Positions 16,735-25,438 of a stretch of 64,000 nt of DNA are shown here, piece by piece. This stretch comes from Streptomyces chartreusis NRRL 3882 (lineage in GTDB: Bacteria; Actinomycetota; Actinomycetes; Streptomycetales; Streptomycetaceae): the NCBI RefSeq assembly GCF_900236475.1, contig NZ_LT963352.1, forward strand, positions 5,708,001 to 5,772,000. The letters are read 5' to 3'. The position numbers were made by a program, and so were the translations under genes. Below the pieces are notes generated by a model that searched no databases, had not been told where the DNA came from, and saw nothing but the letters and a program-made list of their open reading frames with translations. Every line of letters starts with the position of its first letter. The stretch's first letter is position 1.

Positions 16735-17633
16735 GAGCCGCTCCTTCGTGCGGCCGCCTTCTTGCGGCGGAGCTTGGCCAGACCGAGGACACCGAGGCCG
16801 GCGAAGGTGAGCAGCAGCAGGATGACGCCGAAGGCGGCGGCGGAGTTCCACTGGTCCTGCTTCATCACCTGCTGGTCGATCAGCGCGGCGACGACGGTCT
16901 GCTTGTCGCCGCCCATCAGGGCGGGGGTGATGTAGTAGCCCAGGCACAGGATGAAGCTGAGCAGGCCTGCCGTACCCACACCGGGGGCCACCAGGGGCAG
17001 GTAGACACGGCGGAAGATGGTCAACCGGCTTGCGCCGAACCCGGCGGCCGCGGCCAGCAGCCTGCGGTCGACACCGCGCATCACGCCCTGCAGGATCAAC
17101 ACCGTGTAGGGGAGCATCACCGAGGTGGTGCCGATGACCACACCGGTCTCGTTGTAGAGCAGCGAGTACGGCGCGCCGGGGGCGTGCACGGAGGTGGCCA
17201 GCGTGTTGATGAAGCCGTGATCACCGAGCATGATGATCCAGCCGTAGGTGCGCACCAGGGCGCTGATGAAGTGCGGCACGACCACGATCAGCATGGCCAG
17301 GGCGGCGAAGACGGGCCGCATCCGGGCGATGGCGTGCGCCAGCACAAACCCCACCAGGAGACTGAGCACGGCGGTCTCCGCGGAGATGCGCAGGGTGGAG
17401 ATCAGCACGGAGAGGTTCACGCCGCTGAGGGCGTCGGTGTACCAGTGCAGGGTGAAGCCGCCGGTGTCGCCCTTCAGGCTGAGGGAGAGCACCCCGATGA
17501 TCGGGTAGACGAACAGCACCAGCAGGAACACCGTGACGGGGACGGCGTTGACCAGCGCGATCCGTGAACGGTGCCCGCGCTTCTCGGACGTCTTCACACG
17601 CACCTTGCCGGGTGCGAGAGCGGTGCCGGCCAC
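16731..17633 (-). CDS. ABC importer permease, PotB type
   Basis: 300 residues. The cytoplasmic N terminus is basic (KVRVKTSEKRGHRSR). Six helices begin at IALVNAVPVTVFLLVLFVYPIIGVL, and the EAA loop is VDRRLLAAAAGFGASRLTIFRRVYLPLVAPGV. It forms the heterodimeric membrane channel with the PotC-like partner. It starts 3 bases after the ATPase gene stops and overlaps the next permease by 4 bases, so the four transport genes form one operon. Confidence 0.88.
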   Translation of the reverse strand: MAGTALAPGKVRVKTSEKRGHRSRIALVNAVPVTVFLLVLFVYPIIGVLSLSLKGDTGGFTLHWYTDALSGVNLSVLISTLRISAETAVLSLLVGFVLAHAIARMRPVFAALAMLIVVVPHFISALVRTYGWIIMLGDHGFINTLATSVHAPGAPYSLLYNETGVVIGTTSVMLPYTVLILQGVMRGVDRRLLAAAAGFGASRLTIFRRVYLPLVAPGVGTAGLLSFILCLGYYITPALMGGDKQTVVAALIDQQVMKQDQWNSAAAFGVILLLLTFAGLGVLGLAKLRRKKAAARRSGS

Positions 17634-17636
17634 GGC

Positions 17637-18803
17637 TCACCCCCCGTCCGTCGCGTCGAAGACACTGACGTCCTCACGCTCAGCGGTCACACAGACCCGC
17701 TCACCGACGCGCGGCGGAGCGACGGCGGTCTCGATCCGCAGGGGCGGCGTCCCCGGAGCGGCGCCGTCCAGACGGACCGAGATCCGGGTCAGCGAACCGA
17801 CGTACACCGCTGTTTCGACCGTGCCGGTACAACAGCCTTCCTCGGCACTGACCAGGCGGAGCTTGCCCGGCCGGACCGCTGCCCGGACCCGCTGCCCCGG
17901 AACACAGGGGTGCTCTCGGGCTGTGAGCACGCCGCCGGTGTCCAGGCGCACGCGGGTGCAGCCGTCCGCGGCCGGCTCTTCCACCTTGCCGTTGAGGAAG
18001 TTGGCGGCGCCGAGGAAGTCCGCGACGAACGGGGTGCGGGGGTGTTCGAACAGGCCGCGCGGGGTGTCGAACTGCTCGATCCGGCCGTCCTTCATGATGG
18101 CGATCCGGTCCGACAGGACCAGGGCCTCCTCCTGATCGTGCGTCACGTAGACGACGGTCAGGCCCAGTTCGCGCTGGATGGTCTTGATCTCGGTCTGCAT
18201 CTGGTCGCGCAGCTTCTTGTCCAGCGCGCCCAGCGGCTCGTCCATCAGGACGATCGGCGGGCGGTAGACCAGCACCCGGCACAGGGCGACCCGCTGCTGC
18301 TGACCGCCGGACAGCTCACGCGGCTTGCGGCCGGCGAACTTCGACAGGCCCGCCGCCTGCAGCGTCTCACCCACCCGGCGGCGGATCTCCGCCTTGGACA
18401 CCCCACGCAGTTGCAGCGGGAAGGCGACATTCTCCTCGACCGTCATGTGCGGGAAGAGCAGGTACTGCTGGAAGACGAAACCGAAGTCGCGTTTGCCGGG
18501 GTTGAGGCCGGTGATGTCCCGGCCGTCGACGCTGACGGTTCCGGAGTCCGGCTCGGTGAACCCGGCCAGCATCATCAACGTGGTGGTCTTGCCGGAACCG
18601 GAGGAGCCGAGGAAGGTGACGAACTCACCCGCCGCGATCTCCATGTCCACACCGTCGACCACCGTCGTCCCGCCGTAGGACTTCCGCAGCCCCGTCACCG
18701 ACAACGACTTCCCCGTCAGGGGAGACGACCGCGGTGCCAGGGCAGCGGCGAGGTCGTCAGCCGATAGGCCTCCGGCGGTCAGGCTCGTGGGGCGCTCAGG
18801 CAT
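17637..18803 (-). CDS. ABC importer ATP-binding protein, PotA type
   Basis: 388 residues from ATG 18803 (MPERPTSL), overlapping the end of the binding-protein gene by 8 bases. ABC motifs: Walker A GSSGSGKTT, Q-loop VFQQYLLFPHMTV, signature LSGGQQQR, Walker B VLMDEPLGALD, switch His in VTHDQEEALVL. The C-terminal third (from about 270) is a TOBE domain, as in PotA/UgpC-type importers, where it can regulate transport. An N-terminal extension of about 30 residues before the ABC domain (TAGGLSADDLAAALAP) is unusual. Confidence 0.9.
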   Translation of the reverse strand: MPERPTSLTAGGLSADDLAAALAPRSSPLTGKSLSVTGLRKSYGGTTVVDGVDMEIAAGEFVTFLGSSGSGKTTTLMMLAGFTEPDSGTVSVDGRDITGLNPGKRDFGFVFQQYLLFPHMTVEENVAFPLQLRGVSKAEIRRRVGETLQAAGLSKFAGRKPRELSGGQQQRVALCRVLVYRPPIVLMDEPLGALDKKLRDQMQTEIKTIQRELGLTVVYVTHDQEEALVLSDRIAIMKDGRIEQFDTPRGLFEHPRTPFVADFLGAANFLNGKVEEPAADGCTRVRLDTGGVLTAREHPCVPGQRVRAAVRPGKLRLVSAEEGCCTGTVETAVYVGSLTRISVRLDGAAPGTPPLRIETAVAPPRVGERVCVTAEREDVSVFDATDGG

Positions 18804-19878
18804 CGGCCCACTCCTGCCAGCGCTTGGTGACCGCCTCCTGGTTCTTGTCCCACCAGGCGACATCGGCGTCGAACCCGGTTTTGAGGTTCTGCGGCGAGGT
18901 CGGAAGCGTGGCCAGGACATCCTCCGAGAGCAGCTTGACGGCGCCGGGGACGACCGGACCGCCTGGGTAGAGCTTGGCGAACGCGGCCTGGACCTCGGGG
19001 CGCAGCGAGAAGTCGATCAGCTTGTAGGCCGCGTCGGTGTTGTCCGCGCCCTTCGGGATGCCCCAGCCGTTGGTCATCCTGCGGGCGCCGTTCCACTGGT
19101 ACGCGACCGGCTGCCCCTGCTTGATCAGCTCGTCCGCGCGGCCGGCCCACAGGCTGGTCGCGACGACCTCCTTGCGGCCCAGCAGCACCGCTGGAAGGGC
19201 ACCGGTGTTCCAGAACTTCTTCACGTCGCCGCGGATCCGCGACATCGCCTTGAAGGCCCGGTCCACATCCAGCGGGTACAGCTTGTCCAGCGGCACACCG
19301 TCGGCCAGCAGCGCGAACTCCAGCTCAGGCAGATCCACCTCCGCGCTCTGCAGCGAGCGCGGACCCTTGAAGGCGTCCGTGTTCCAGAAGTCGGCCCAGC
19401 TCTTGGGCGCCCGCTTCAGACTGTCGGTGCGGTAGGCCATCAGGCTCGCCCACACGTTCTTGCCGACCGCGTACTCCGGCAGGTTGTGGACCGCGATCCC
19501 GGCGCCCTTGGCGCTCTTCAGCCGGTCGTGGTCCACGGGCTCCAGACAGTCCAGGCGGGCCATCTTCTGGAAGATCAGCAGCGAGTTGTCCATCAGGTCG
19601 ACCTGCGGCCGGCCCTGCCTGACCTGGGCGATGACCTGCGCGGACTGGTAGTTGACCGTGGTGACCGTGATGCCGGTCTCCTTGGTGAACGGCTCGTAGA
19701 TCGCCTTGGTCAGCGCGTCGTTGTAGGCGCCGCCGCTGTTGCTGACGACGATTCTCTTCCTGCCGCCGCCGGACGAGCTGCTGCCGGTCGCGGTGCCGCA
19801 GCCGGCGAGGGCGGTGGCTGCGGCCACTGCGCCTGCGGTGCGGAGTACGGTTCTGCGTCCAATCCGGTTGCCTTCCAT
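18796..19878 (-). CDS. ABC importer substrate-binding lipoprotein, PotD/spermidine-putrescine type
   Basis: 360 residues from ATG 19878, with GGAGG well placed upstream. The N terminus GRRTVLRTAGAVAAATALAGC combines a twin-arginine-like signal with a lipobox, so Cys27 should be lipidated at the cell surface. The mature part has the PotD/AfuA-like fold: KRIVVSNSGGAYNDALTKAIYEPFTKETGITV, DLMDNSLLIFQKM, and GWGIPKGADNTDAAYKLIDFSLRPEVQAAF. Ligand type, polyamine-like or another cationic amine, is inferred. It is the first gene of the transport operon. Confidence 0.88.
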   Translation of the reverse strand: MEGNRIGRRTVLRTAGAVAAATALAGCGTATGSSSSGGGRKRIVVSNSGGAYNDALTKAIYEPFTKETGITVTTVNYQSAQVIAQVRQGRPQVDLMDNSLLIFQKMARLDCLEPVDHDRLKSAKGAGIAVHNLPEYAVGKNVWASLMAYRTDSLKRAPKSWADFWNTDAFKGPRSLQSAEVDLPELEFALLADGVPLDKLYPLDVDRAFKAMSRIRGDVKKFWNTGALPAVLLGRKEVVATSLWAGRADELIKQGQPVAYQWNGARRMTNGWGIPKGADNTDAAYKLIDFSLRPEVQAAFAKLYPGGPVVPGAVKLLSEDVLATLPTSPQNLKTGFDADVAWWDKNQEAVTKRWQEWADA

Positions 19879-20235
19879 GGCGGTGCCTCCTGGAAATCGC
19901 TGGGGATACACGGGTATCTGCTGCAGGGACGTGCTGGTCCTGGGAGGGGCTGTTGCTGTTACGCCGTAATCGGCGGAAGGAAACGGCTCGGGGCTGCTGA
20001 AGGCGCCGCGCGAGACCGGGAGAGAAGAGAACGCTGCCATGTGCAGCGGTGTCGCCAGTAATCAGACCCGTCGCTGTGACACGACGGCTTATTTCCAGTC
20101 GCTTTGATTGCCGCCGGGCCCGCAGTGGCTCTGTCGAACAGGTGCGGAAGGCACCGGATTCTTGTCCCGCACGGCGAACACAAACCGCGGGAAAAGCGCG
20201 CGTGTGTGTGCGGTGCGGGACTCATGTTGCTCGGG
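19879..20235. promoter_or_regulatory. Upstream region of the transport operon, 357 bases without a gene
   Basis: No convincing coding frame. It contains small dyads CGCCG-TAAT-CGGCG (19962-19975) and CCGTCG-N8-CGACGG (20068-20087). The second, 148 bases beyond the HAD gene stop in the minus direction, could be a hairpin ending that transcript. The first could be an operator for the importer. The 17-bp palindrome found upstream of the PLP enzyme and the oxidase was not seen here. Confidence 0.4.
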
Positions 20236-20916
20236 TCAGATGCCGAGCATGGTGTTGAGGTCGTCCAGGGACTTCACCGTCACGTAGTCGTAGCCGTGGG
20301 TCACCGGGTCGTATCCGCGGTCCAGCAGGACGAGGTTGCGGAAGCCCATGTCGTGCATCGACATGTGGTCGTACCGGGTGTGCGAGGCGACGTGTACGAA
20401 GTCCTCGGGGGAGGCGTCGAGCTGGTCGAGCATGTACTCGAACGCCGCGTAGCGGGGCTTGTAGAAACCGGCCTGCTCCGCGGTGAAGACCGCGTGGAAT
20501 TCTGCCCCGAGCTTCGGCACGCTCTCCGCGAGGAAGGAGTCGTCGGCGTTGGAGAGGATCACCAGCTTGTAGTGCTCGCCCATCTTCTTCAGCGGCTCCA
20601 CCACGTCCGGGTGGGGCCCCCAGCTGCGGACGCCGTCGGCGAACCGCTTGCCCGCGTCCGGGGCCGCCTTCACACCCCACTTGCGGCAGACCCGCTCGAA
20701 GGAGTCCTGCAACACCTGCTCGTAGGGGTAGTACTCGCCGCGGACCTGGTCGTAGCGGTAGCCGCGGAACTCGCGCACGAACTGGTCCCACTGCTCGGCC
20801 GGGATCTGATCGCCGACGAGTTCACGCGTGATGGGGGTGATCGGGTATTCGATCAGTGTGCCGTAGCAGTCGAACGAGACGTACTTCGGCCGGAACTGCA
20901 ACGAGGGAATGGCCAT
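20236..20916 (-). CDS. HAD-superfamily hydrolase, L-2-haloacid dehalogenase-like (type II)
   Basis: 226 residues. The HAD motifs are present: nucleophile Asp16 in FDCYGTLIE (the DxYGT form typical of type II dehalogenases), motif II SNADDSF, motif III Lys in YKPRYAAFEYMLDQL, and motif IV VASHTRYDHMSMHDMGFRNL in place of the SSNxxDxxGA of dehalogenases. A dehalogenase role seems unlikely in this setting. A phosphatase or C-heteroatom-cleaving role on a pathway intermediate fits better. It is 52 bases downstream of the kinase-like gene on the same strand. Confidence 0.8.
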   Translation of the reverse strand: MAIPSLQFRPKYVSFDCYGTLIEYPITPITRELVGDQIPAEQWDQFVREFRGYRYDQVRGEYYPYEQVLQDSFERVCRKWGVKAAPDAGKRFADGVRSWGPHPDVVEPLKKMGEHYKLVILSNADDSFLAESVPKLGAEFHAVFTAEQAGFYKPRYAAFEYMLDQLDASPEDFVHVASHTRYDHMSMHDMGFRNLVLLDRGYDPVTHGYDYVTVKSLDDLNTMLGI

Positions 20917-20968
20917 GACGATACTCCTGTCGTTTCTGAAGATAACTGCACTTGTTCGGGACTGGTCA

Positions 20969-22048
20969 TCAGGAATGCCCGTGACGGGCTTCCCTGAGGT
21001 GCGCGACGACGTCGTCCAGGCTCACGGTCAAGGAACGCTCGACATTGATCCAGTCGTCCTTGGCGTGACCTAGGAGGTACTCGCGCCGTTCGGGTGCGCG
21101 CTCCGCGCGCCAGTTCGTGATCAGCGCACGCAGTGTGAGCCGTGCCAACGCGGCGATCGGGAGCAGCGGGAGTTCCGAGGCCTGGATCGGCCGCTTCAGT
21201 TGGTAGCCGGCGGCGAAGGCGCAGGCGTCCCGCCAGGGATGGTCCGGCGTCCGGCCGAGCAGGTTCGCCATGGGAACGGCGGGGTCGAAGATCGCCGCAC
21301 TGCGCACCGTGTCGCCGAAGTCGATGACGCCGGTGACGAAGTGATCGCTCCGTGGATCGACCACGATGTTGTAAGGGCTGAAGTCACCGTGGATCACTTG
21401 GGTTTCGAGATCATTCAGCCTCGGGACGACGTTTTCGCCGAAGAGCCGGAAGACCGATTGGGCCAACTGTCGGTGCCCGGGGCTGGGCGTGTGCTCGACC
21501 AGTTCGGTCATCTGGTGGAAATGGCGGATGTCCCATGCCAGACCTCGTCGGTCCGCCGGGTGCGTGAACGGCCTGAGCGCCACGTCGATCAGCCCCAGCA
21601 TCTCGCCCGCCTGGGAGAGCCGCTCCGCGTCCGGGTTCGCATCTGCCAGGACCTGGCCTTCGACGAAGTGGAACACGCGCAGGATGCGGGTCCTGCCGTC
21701 GTTCAGCCTGATCGTGACATGGTCGTCCGCGTCGGCGGTCAGCTTCACCCGCTGGACGGGCAGGTGCGCAGCGGTGGTTTCGAGGTAGCGCATCGCTGCG
21801 GTCTGGAGGGCGACGACCGCCTCCGCCTCGTCAGGTGGTGAGACCTTCACGAGGTAGTTGCCCGAGTCGGTACTGAGCCTGAACGTGTCGTCCTTCTCGG
21901 TCGCCAGTCGCCCCAAGCGCCCGGTGAGGCGGTAGCGCTCCTCAAGGAGATTGCTCACCAGCAGCACGTCGATGGGCTCGTGGGACGACGTCAGGCCGCT
22001 CTCCTCGAGGAGCCGCTGAGCAAAGTTCGCAGCTGGTGAGGTGTTCAT
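20969..22048 (-). CDS. APH-fold small-molecule kinase, hydroxylysine kinase-like
   Basis: 359 residues. Aminoglycoside-phosphotransferase/choline-kinase fold: N-lobe TFRLSTDSGNYLVKVSPPDEAEAV with the ATP-binding Lys, hinge VFHFVEGQVL, catalytic loop VIHGDFSPYNIVVD, metal-binding GVIDFGDTVRSAAIFDPAVPM. The N-lobe pattern and the partner gene resemble the 5-hydroxylysine kinase (AGPHD1/HYKK) group, which phosphorylates a hydroxyl on an amino acid or amino-alcohol. It begins 23 bases after the phospho-lyase-like gene. Resistance to an antibiotic is less likely, given this context. Confidence 0.75.
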   Translation of the reverse strand: MNTSPAANFAQRLLEESGLTSSHEPIDVLLVSNLLEERYRLTGRLGRLATEKDDTFRLSTDSGNYLVKVSPPDEAEAVVALQTAAMRYLETTAAHLPVQRVKLTADADDHVTIRLNDGRTRILRVFHFVEGQVLADANPDAERLSQAGEMLGLIDVALRPFTHPADRRGLAWDIRHFHQMTELVEHTPSPGHRQLAQSVFRLFGENVVPRLNDLETQVIHGDFSPYNIVVDPRSDHFVTGVIDFGDTVRSAAIFDPAVPMANLLGRTPDHPWRDACAFAAGYQLKRPIQASELPLLPIAALARLTLRALITNWRAERAPERREYLLGHAKDDWINVERSLTVSLDDVVAHLREARHGHS

Positions 22049-22071
22049 GGTCAGTTCCTTGGGCCGGCTCG

Positions 22072-23421
22072 TTACAGGCGGTTTTTCGCGACCTCGGCGA
22101 AGGTCTCAAGGAATCGCGTCACATCGGCGGAGTCGAAGGCCAGCGGAGGGCGGATCTTCAGCGTGTTCGCCGACGTGCCCGTGCCGCTGATCAGGGTGCG
22201 GCGGTCACGCATGTCGTTGATGACGTCTTCGGCAAGTGCGCGGTCTGGCTCGAGGGTCTGGCGGTCCTTGACGATCTCCACGCCGACGTAGAGACCGGAG
22301 CCGCGGACTTCGGCGACGTACGGGGAATCCTTGGTGATCTCCCGCAGCCCCGCGCGCAGAGCGTTGCCGTTCTCCAGGACGCGCTGCTGCACGTTCTCCT
22401 TCTCGAAGACGTCCAGCACCGCGGCGCCGGCGGCCACGGGGATCGAGCTGCCTCCGAAGGTGTTGAAGTAGCGGACGTTGCGTCCGAACTCCTCGCAGAC
22501 CTCGGGGCGGAAGACCACACCCGAGATCGGCAGGCCGTTGCCCATCGGCTTGCCCATGGTCACGATGTCCGGCAGCACCCCGTGGCGGCTGAAGCCCCAC
22601 ATCGACTCCCCGAGCCGGGCGAATCCCGACTGGACCTCGTCCGCGATGTAGACACCGCCGGCCGCGTGCACCTCCTCCACCACGGCCTGCATGTAGCCAG
22701 GGGGGTCGGTGAAGATGCCGTCGCTGCTGTGGGCGCAGTCGGTGATCAGGGCCGCGAGCCGGTAGCCGTGGCGCTCGAGGTCGTCGATCGCGCCGCGCAC
22801 CTGCTGCCGCATGTGCTCGGCGAGCGTCGATCCCGGCGCGACGAGGCGCGGGTCAGGAGCGTCGATGAGCCGGACGTTCGGGCCCAGCGGCGAGCCCGCG
22901 CCGAGGGTCGGTGAGAAGCTCGCCACCTCCCGGGTGATGCCGTGGTAGGCCCAGCGGGTGACGATGATGCCCTCGCCGCCGGTGTGGAATCGCGCCACCC
23001 GTACCGCCAGGTCGTTCGCCTCCGATCCGCTGCACGCGATGCTCAGCTTGGACAGCTCCTCGGGGAACGTCGAAAGAAGCCGCTCCGCGTAGTCGACCAG
23101 GGCTTCCTGGACGTAGCGCGTGTTGGTGTTGACCATCGCCATCTGGCGGGCGACGGCCTCGGCCACGTGGGGGTGGGCGTGCCCGACGCACGGGACGTTG
23201 TTGTACGCGTCCAGGTAGTCGTTGCCGTCACGGTCGATCAGGTGGGCGCCGTGACCGGAGACGAACTCGACCGGCTCCTTGTAGATGAGTGTGTAGCCAG
23301 GGCCCAGCACCTTGTTCCGGCGCTGGATGGTCTCTCGGAGGTGTTCGGGGAGCTCGCTCAGTACCCCGGGGTCGAACCGGTTGGGGTAGTGGGCGATTGC
23401 CCGACTCAGCGTCGAAGTCAT
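22072..23421 (-). CDS. Class-III PLP enzyme, AGXT2-like phospho-lyase type (O-phosphoamine or phosphohydroxylysine lyase)
   Basis: 449 residues from ATG 23421 (MTSTLSRAIAHYPNRF), chosen for the GAAGGTG 7 bases upstream. A start at 23484 would place the palindrome in its RBS region. Class-III motifs: GHAHPHVAEAVARQM, NTNTRYV, CSGSEANDLAVRVAR, PLP-Asp in IADEVQSGFARLG, and PLP-Lys in VTMGKPMGNGLPISGVVF. The NTNTRYV and TMGKPMGNG signatures are those of the AGXT2L1/AGXT2L2 group, which does not transaminate but removes phosphate and ammonia from O-phosphoethanolamine or 5-phosphohydroxylysine to give an aldehyde. Pairing with a kinase supports that role. A plain aminotransferase is the alternative. 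Confidence 0.82.
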   Translation of the reverse strand: MTSTLSRAIAHYPNRFDPGVLSELPEHLRETIQRRNKVLGPGYTLIYKEPVEFVSGHGAHLIDRDGNDYLDAYNNVPCVGHAHPHVAEAVARQMAMVNTNTRYVQEALVDYAERLLSTFPEELSKLSIACSGSEANDLAVRVARFHTGGEGIIVTRWAYHGITREVASFSPTLGAGSPLGPNVRLIDAPDPRLVAPGSTLAEHMRQQVRGAIDDLERHGYRLAALITDCAHSSDGIFTDPPGYMQAVVEEVHAAGGVYIADEVQSGFARLGESMWGFSRHGVLPDIVTMGKPMGNGLPISGVVFRPEVCEEFGRNVRYFNTFGGSSIPVAAGAAVLDVFEKENVQQRVLENGNALRAGLREITKDSPYVAEVRGSGLYVGVEIVKDRQTLEPDRALAEDVINDMRDRRTLISGTGTSANTLKIRPPLAFDSADVTRFLETFAEVAKNRL

Positions 23422-23911
23422 CGGCACACCTTCAGTCTGTCCGGGGTTGCTCGCTGCGTTGGCCGAAACCATACCATCATTCATTCCAGTTCCAACCTGA
23501 AACTAAAAACTTTTTTCGCGGGATCTTCGAGGTCGCCGGCAGCCCGCTCCGCATGCCCGTGAGGGGCGTTTCACCACCCCCCGGGGGGGGGATCGTCCGA
23601 GGGTGACCGCCGGCCCGCTGCGGTGGGAAGGGGAGGGAGGGCGCCTGGCGACGCCACTACTTGGACCGATGCCCCCGCCGGGCTGGGCGGGGAGCAGAGC
23701 CGACCCGGACTGCTTGACTCGCCGAGCAAGGCTGTTGGGCTGCGGGGCTGTCGAGCCTCCGGGCCTTGGTGCAGCCGCGCGCCTCCTGCTTCGATGCTCT
23801 CCGTCGGCTTGCCGGCGCGGACGCCCGTGATGCCCTCGCGGCCCTCGGGCGCATCAAATCCGTCAGCAAGGGGACTCCGCGGTGTTCCCCGCGTGCGCCC
23901 TGCCGCGACTC
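23422..23911. promoter_or_regulatory. 490-base intergenic region upstream of the PLP-enzyme gene
   Basis: The first 90 bases hold the promoter side of the PLP-enzyme gene with operator copy 1 (23488-23504). From about 23570 to 23911 there is a C/G-run (23577-23590) and GC-rich sequence with several open frames but no recognisable protein, start signal or codon pattern. It may be a remnant left by rearrangement between the oxidase and PLP-enzyme genes. No terminator is clear. Confidence 0.45.
23488..23504. promoter_or_regulatory. Putative repressor operator, copy 1 (upstream of the PLP-enzyme gene)
   Basis: AGTTCCAACCTGAAACT, 67 bases upstream of the PLP-enzyme start, is followed by TAAAA on the plus strand. 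It differs at one base from copy 2 (25278-25294). The near-palindrome AGTTYCAGNCTGRAACT is the kind of site a dimeric ROK-type repressor binds. Confidence 0.7.
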
Positions 23912-25189
23912 CTACTTGACGATGTCCTTGAACTTGTAGAAGGCGCCGGCGAAGGGCAGGAACCAGGGCGGACCGAAGTGTCCCGGGATCCGCTTGAAGG
24001 GCAGGTCGTTCCAGGGGTTGGCGTCCGGGCTCCCGCTCATGTACTCGGCCATCTGCTTGCCCATGTGGGTGGCCATCTGCACGCCGTGACCGGAGTAGCC
24101 GAGTGAGTAGAACAGTCCGTCCTGTTCGCCGGCGTGCACCATGCGGTCCATGCTCATGTCGACCAGGCCGCCCCAGCAGTAGTCCACGCGGGCGTGGGTG
24201 AGCTGCGGGAAGACCTCGGTCATCGTCTTGTGCAGGATGCGTCCGCTCTTCTCGTCCGACTGCGGGTTGGACATGGCGAACCGGGCGCGGCCACCGAACA
24301 GCAGCCGGTGGTCCGGAGTGATCCGGAAGTAGTTCAGCAGGTTCATGCTGTTCGACGCCATCCGGCGGTTCGGCAGCAGCTGGTCGCAGACGTCCTTGCC
24401 CAGCGGTTCGGTCACGATGATGAAGCTGCCGACGGGCGCGATCCTCACCTGGTGCCAGCGGAACGGCCGGCTGGTGTAGCCGCTGGTCGCCACGAGCACC
24501 TGGCCGGCGCGGACGGTTCCGCGCGCGGTGACCAGCTCGTGCTTCGTGCCGCCCAGCCGCTCGACCTTCTCGACCGGTGCCTTCTCGTGGATGGTGACAC
24601 CAAGACGCGCGGCGGCCTCGGCGAGCCCCCTGGTGAACTTGCCGGCGTGCAGCCCGGCGCTCCTGGCCTCGACCAGCGCGCCGTGGTAGCTGTCGGAGCC
24701 GATCTCGGAGTGGATCTCGCTCCTGGGGATCAGACGGGTCTCGAGCCCGAGCCGGCCGGACATGATCTCGTGGGTCTTGCGCAGGCCCTCGAAGTGGGCG
24801 GGCTTGGACGCCAGGTTCAGCTTGCCCGTGCGGGCGAAGTCGCAGTCGATGTTCTCGTCCGTGACGAGCTTCTCGAGGGTGTCGACCGCGTCGTGGTAGG
24901 TCATCAGATACCGCTTGGCGGTGTCGAAGCCGTAGCGGGAGATCGCGTCGCGGAAGCCGATCGACAAGCCCGTGGTGGCCATGCCGCCGTTGCGGCCCGA
25001 CGCGCCGAAGCCGACCGTGTCCTTCTCGAAGACGTGCACGGAGGCTCCCTTGCGGGCCAGGTGAAGTGCCGCCGAGAGGCCGGTCAGGCCGGCTCCGATG
25101 ATCGCCACCTCGACACTCCCACCGATCTCGGTCCGGGACCGGTCCGGACCCTGGGGAGCGGTGTCGAGCCAATAAGGGGTGAACTTCAT
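23912..25189 (-). CDS. FAD-dependent amine/D-amino-acid oxidoreductase, PuuB/OrdL type
   Basis: 425 residues from ATG 25189 (MKFTPYWLDTAP), with AGGAGAG 9 bases upstream. A longer frame would translate through operator copy 2 and is rejected. The FAD-binding motif VAIIGAGLTGLSAALHLARKG is near residue 30. GASGRNGGMATTGLSIGFRDAI is the DAO/PuuB-family segment, and GYSGHGVQMATHMGKQMAEYM the C-terminal FAD contact. The family oxidises amines such as gamma-glutamylputrescine or glycine-type amino acids to an aldehyde or imine, with hydrogen peroxide or a reduced acceptor as by-product. Together with the PLP enzyme and ALDH it points to amine catabolism. Confidence 0.88.
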   Translation of the reverse strand: MKFTPYWLDTAPQGPDRSRTEIGGSVEVAIIGAGLTGLSAALHLARKGASVHVFEKDTVGFGASGRNGGMATTGLSIGFRDAISRYGFDTAKRYLMTYHDAVDTLEKLVTDENIDCDFARTGKLNLASKPAHFEGLRKTHEIMSGRLGLETRLIPRSEIHSEIGSDSYHGALVEARSAGLHAGKFTRGLAEAAARLGVTIHEKAPVEKVERLGGTKHELVTARGTVRAGQVLVATSGYTSRPFRWHQVRIAPVGSFIIVTEPLGKDVCDQLLPNRRMASNSMNLLNYFRITPDHRLLFGGRARFAMSNPQSDEKSGRILHKTMTEVFPQLTHARVDYCWGGLVDMSMDRMVHAGEQDGLFYSLGYSGHGVQMATHMGKQMAEYMSGSPDANPWNDLPFKRIPGHFGPPWFLPFAGAFYKFKDIVK

Positions 25190-25277
25190 GTCGCTGCTCT
25201 CTCCTGCCAGTGCCGTCCGCCGCCCTGGGTCAGGTGCGCGGGAGTGCTCGATGCCGGGCTCGAACCTTATCAGTATC

Positions 25278-25294
25278 AGTTCCAGCCTGAAACT
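25278..25294. promoter_or_regulatory. Putative repressor operator, copy 2 (oxidase/ROK regulator intergenic region)
   Basis: AGTTCCAGCCTGAAACT is palindromic apart from one mismatched pair, with central C, and is followed by TAAAA as in copy 1. It lies 89 bases upstream of the oxidase start and about 145 bases upstream of the divergent ROK-type gene, so it could control both. Confidence 0.75.
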
Positions 25295-25438
25295 AAAATG
25301 GTATGCTCGCCGCACACGGTCAAGTCGCCCCGCTTACAGCAGACAGTCAGTGGGTGGTCGACCCCGGCTTCCAGGCTTCGCCGCAACGCGACGATGCGCT
25401 CCTGGAGTGCTTCACGAACCCTGCGGAGTGCATGACAG

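Noticed and set aside
23422..23484. Start of the PLP-enzyme gene at 23484 instead of 23421
   Set aside because: The longer form would overlap the operator region and add a non-homologous N terminus, while 23421 has a good RBS.
23571..23911. A possible pseudogene between the oxidase and PLP-enzyme genes
   Set aside because: Frames in this stretch give no recognisable protein and no gene-like codon pattern. It is reported as intergenic instead.
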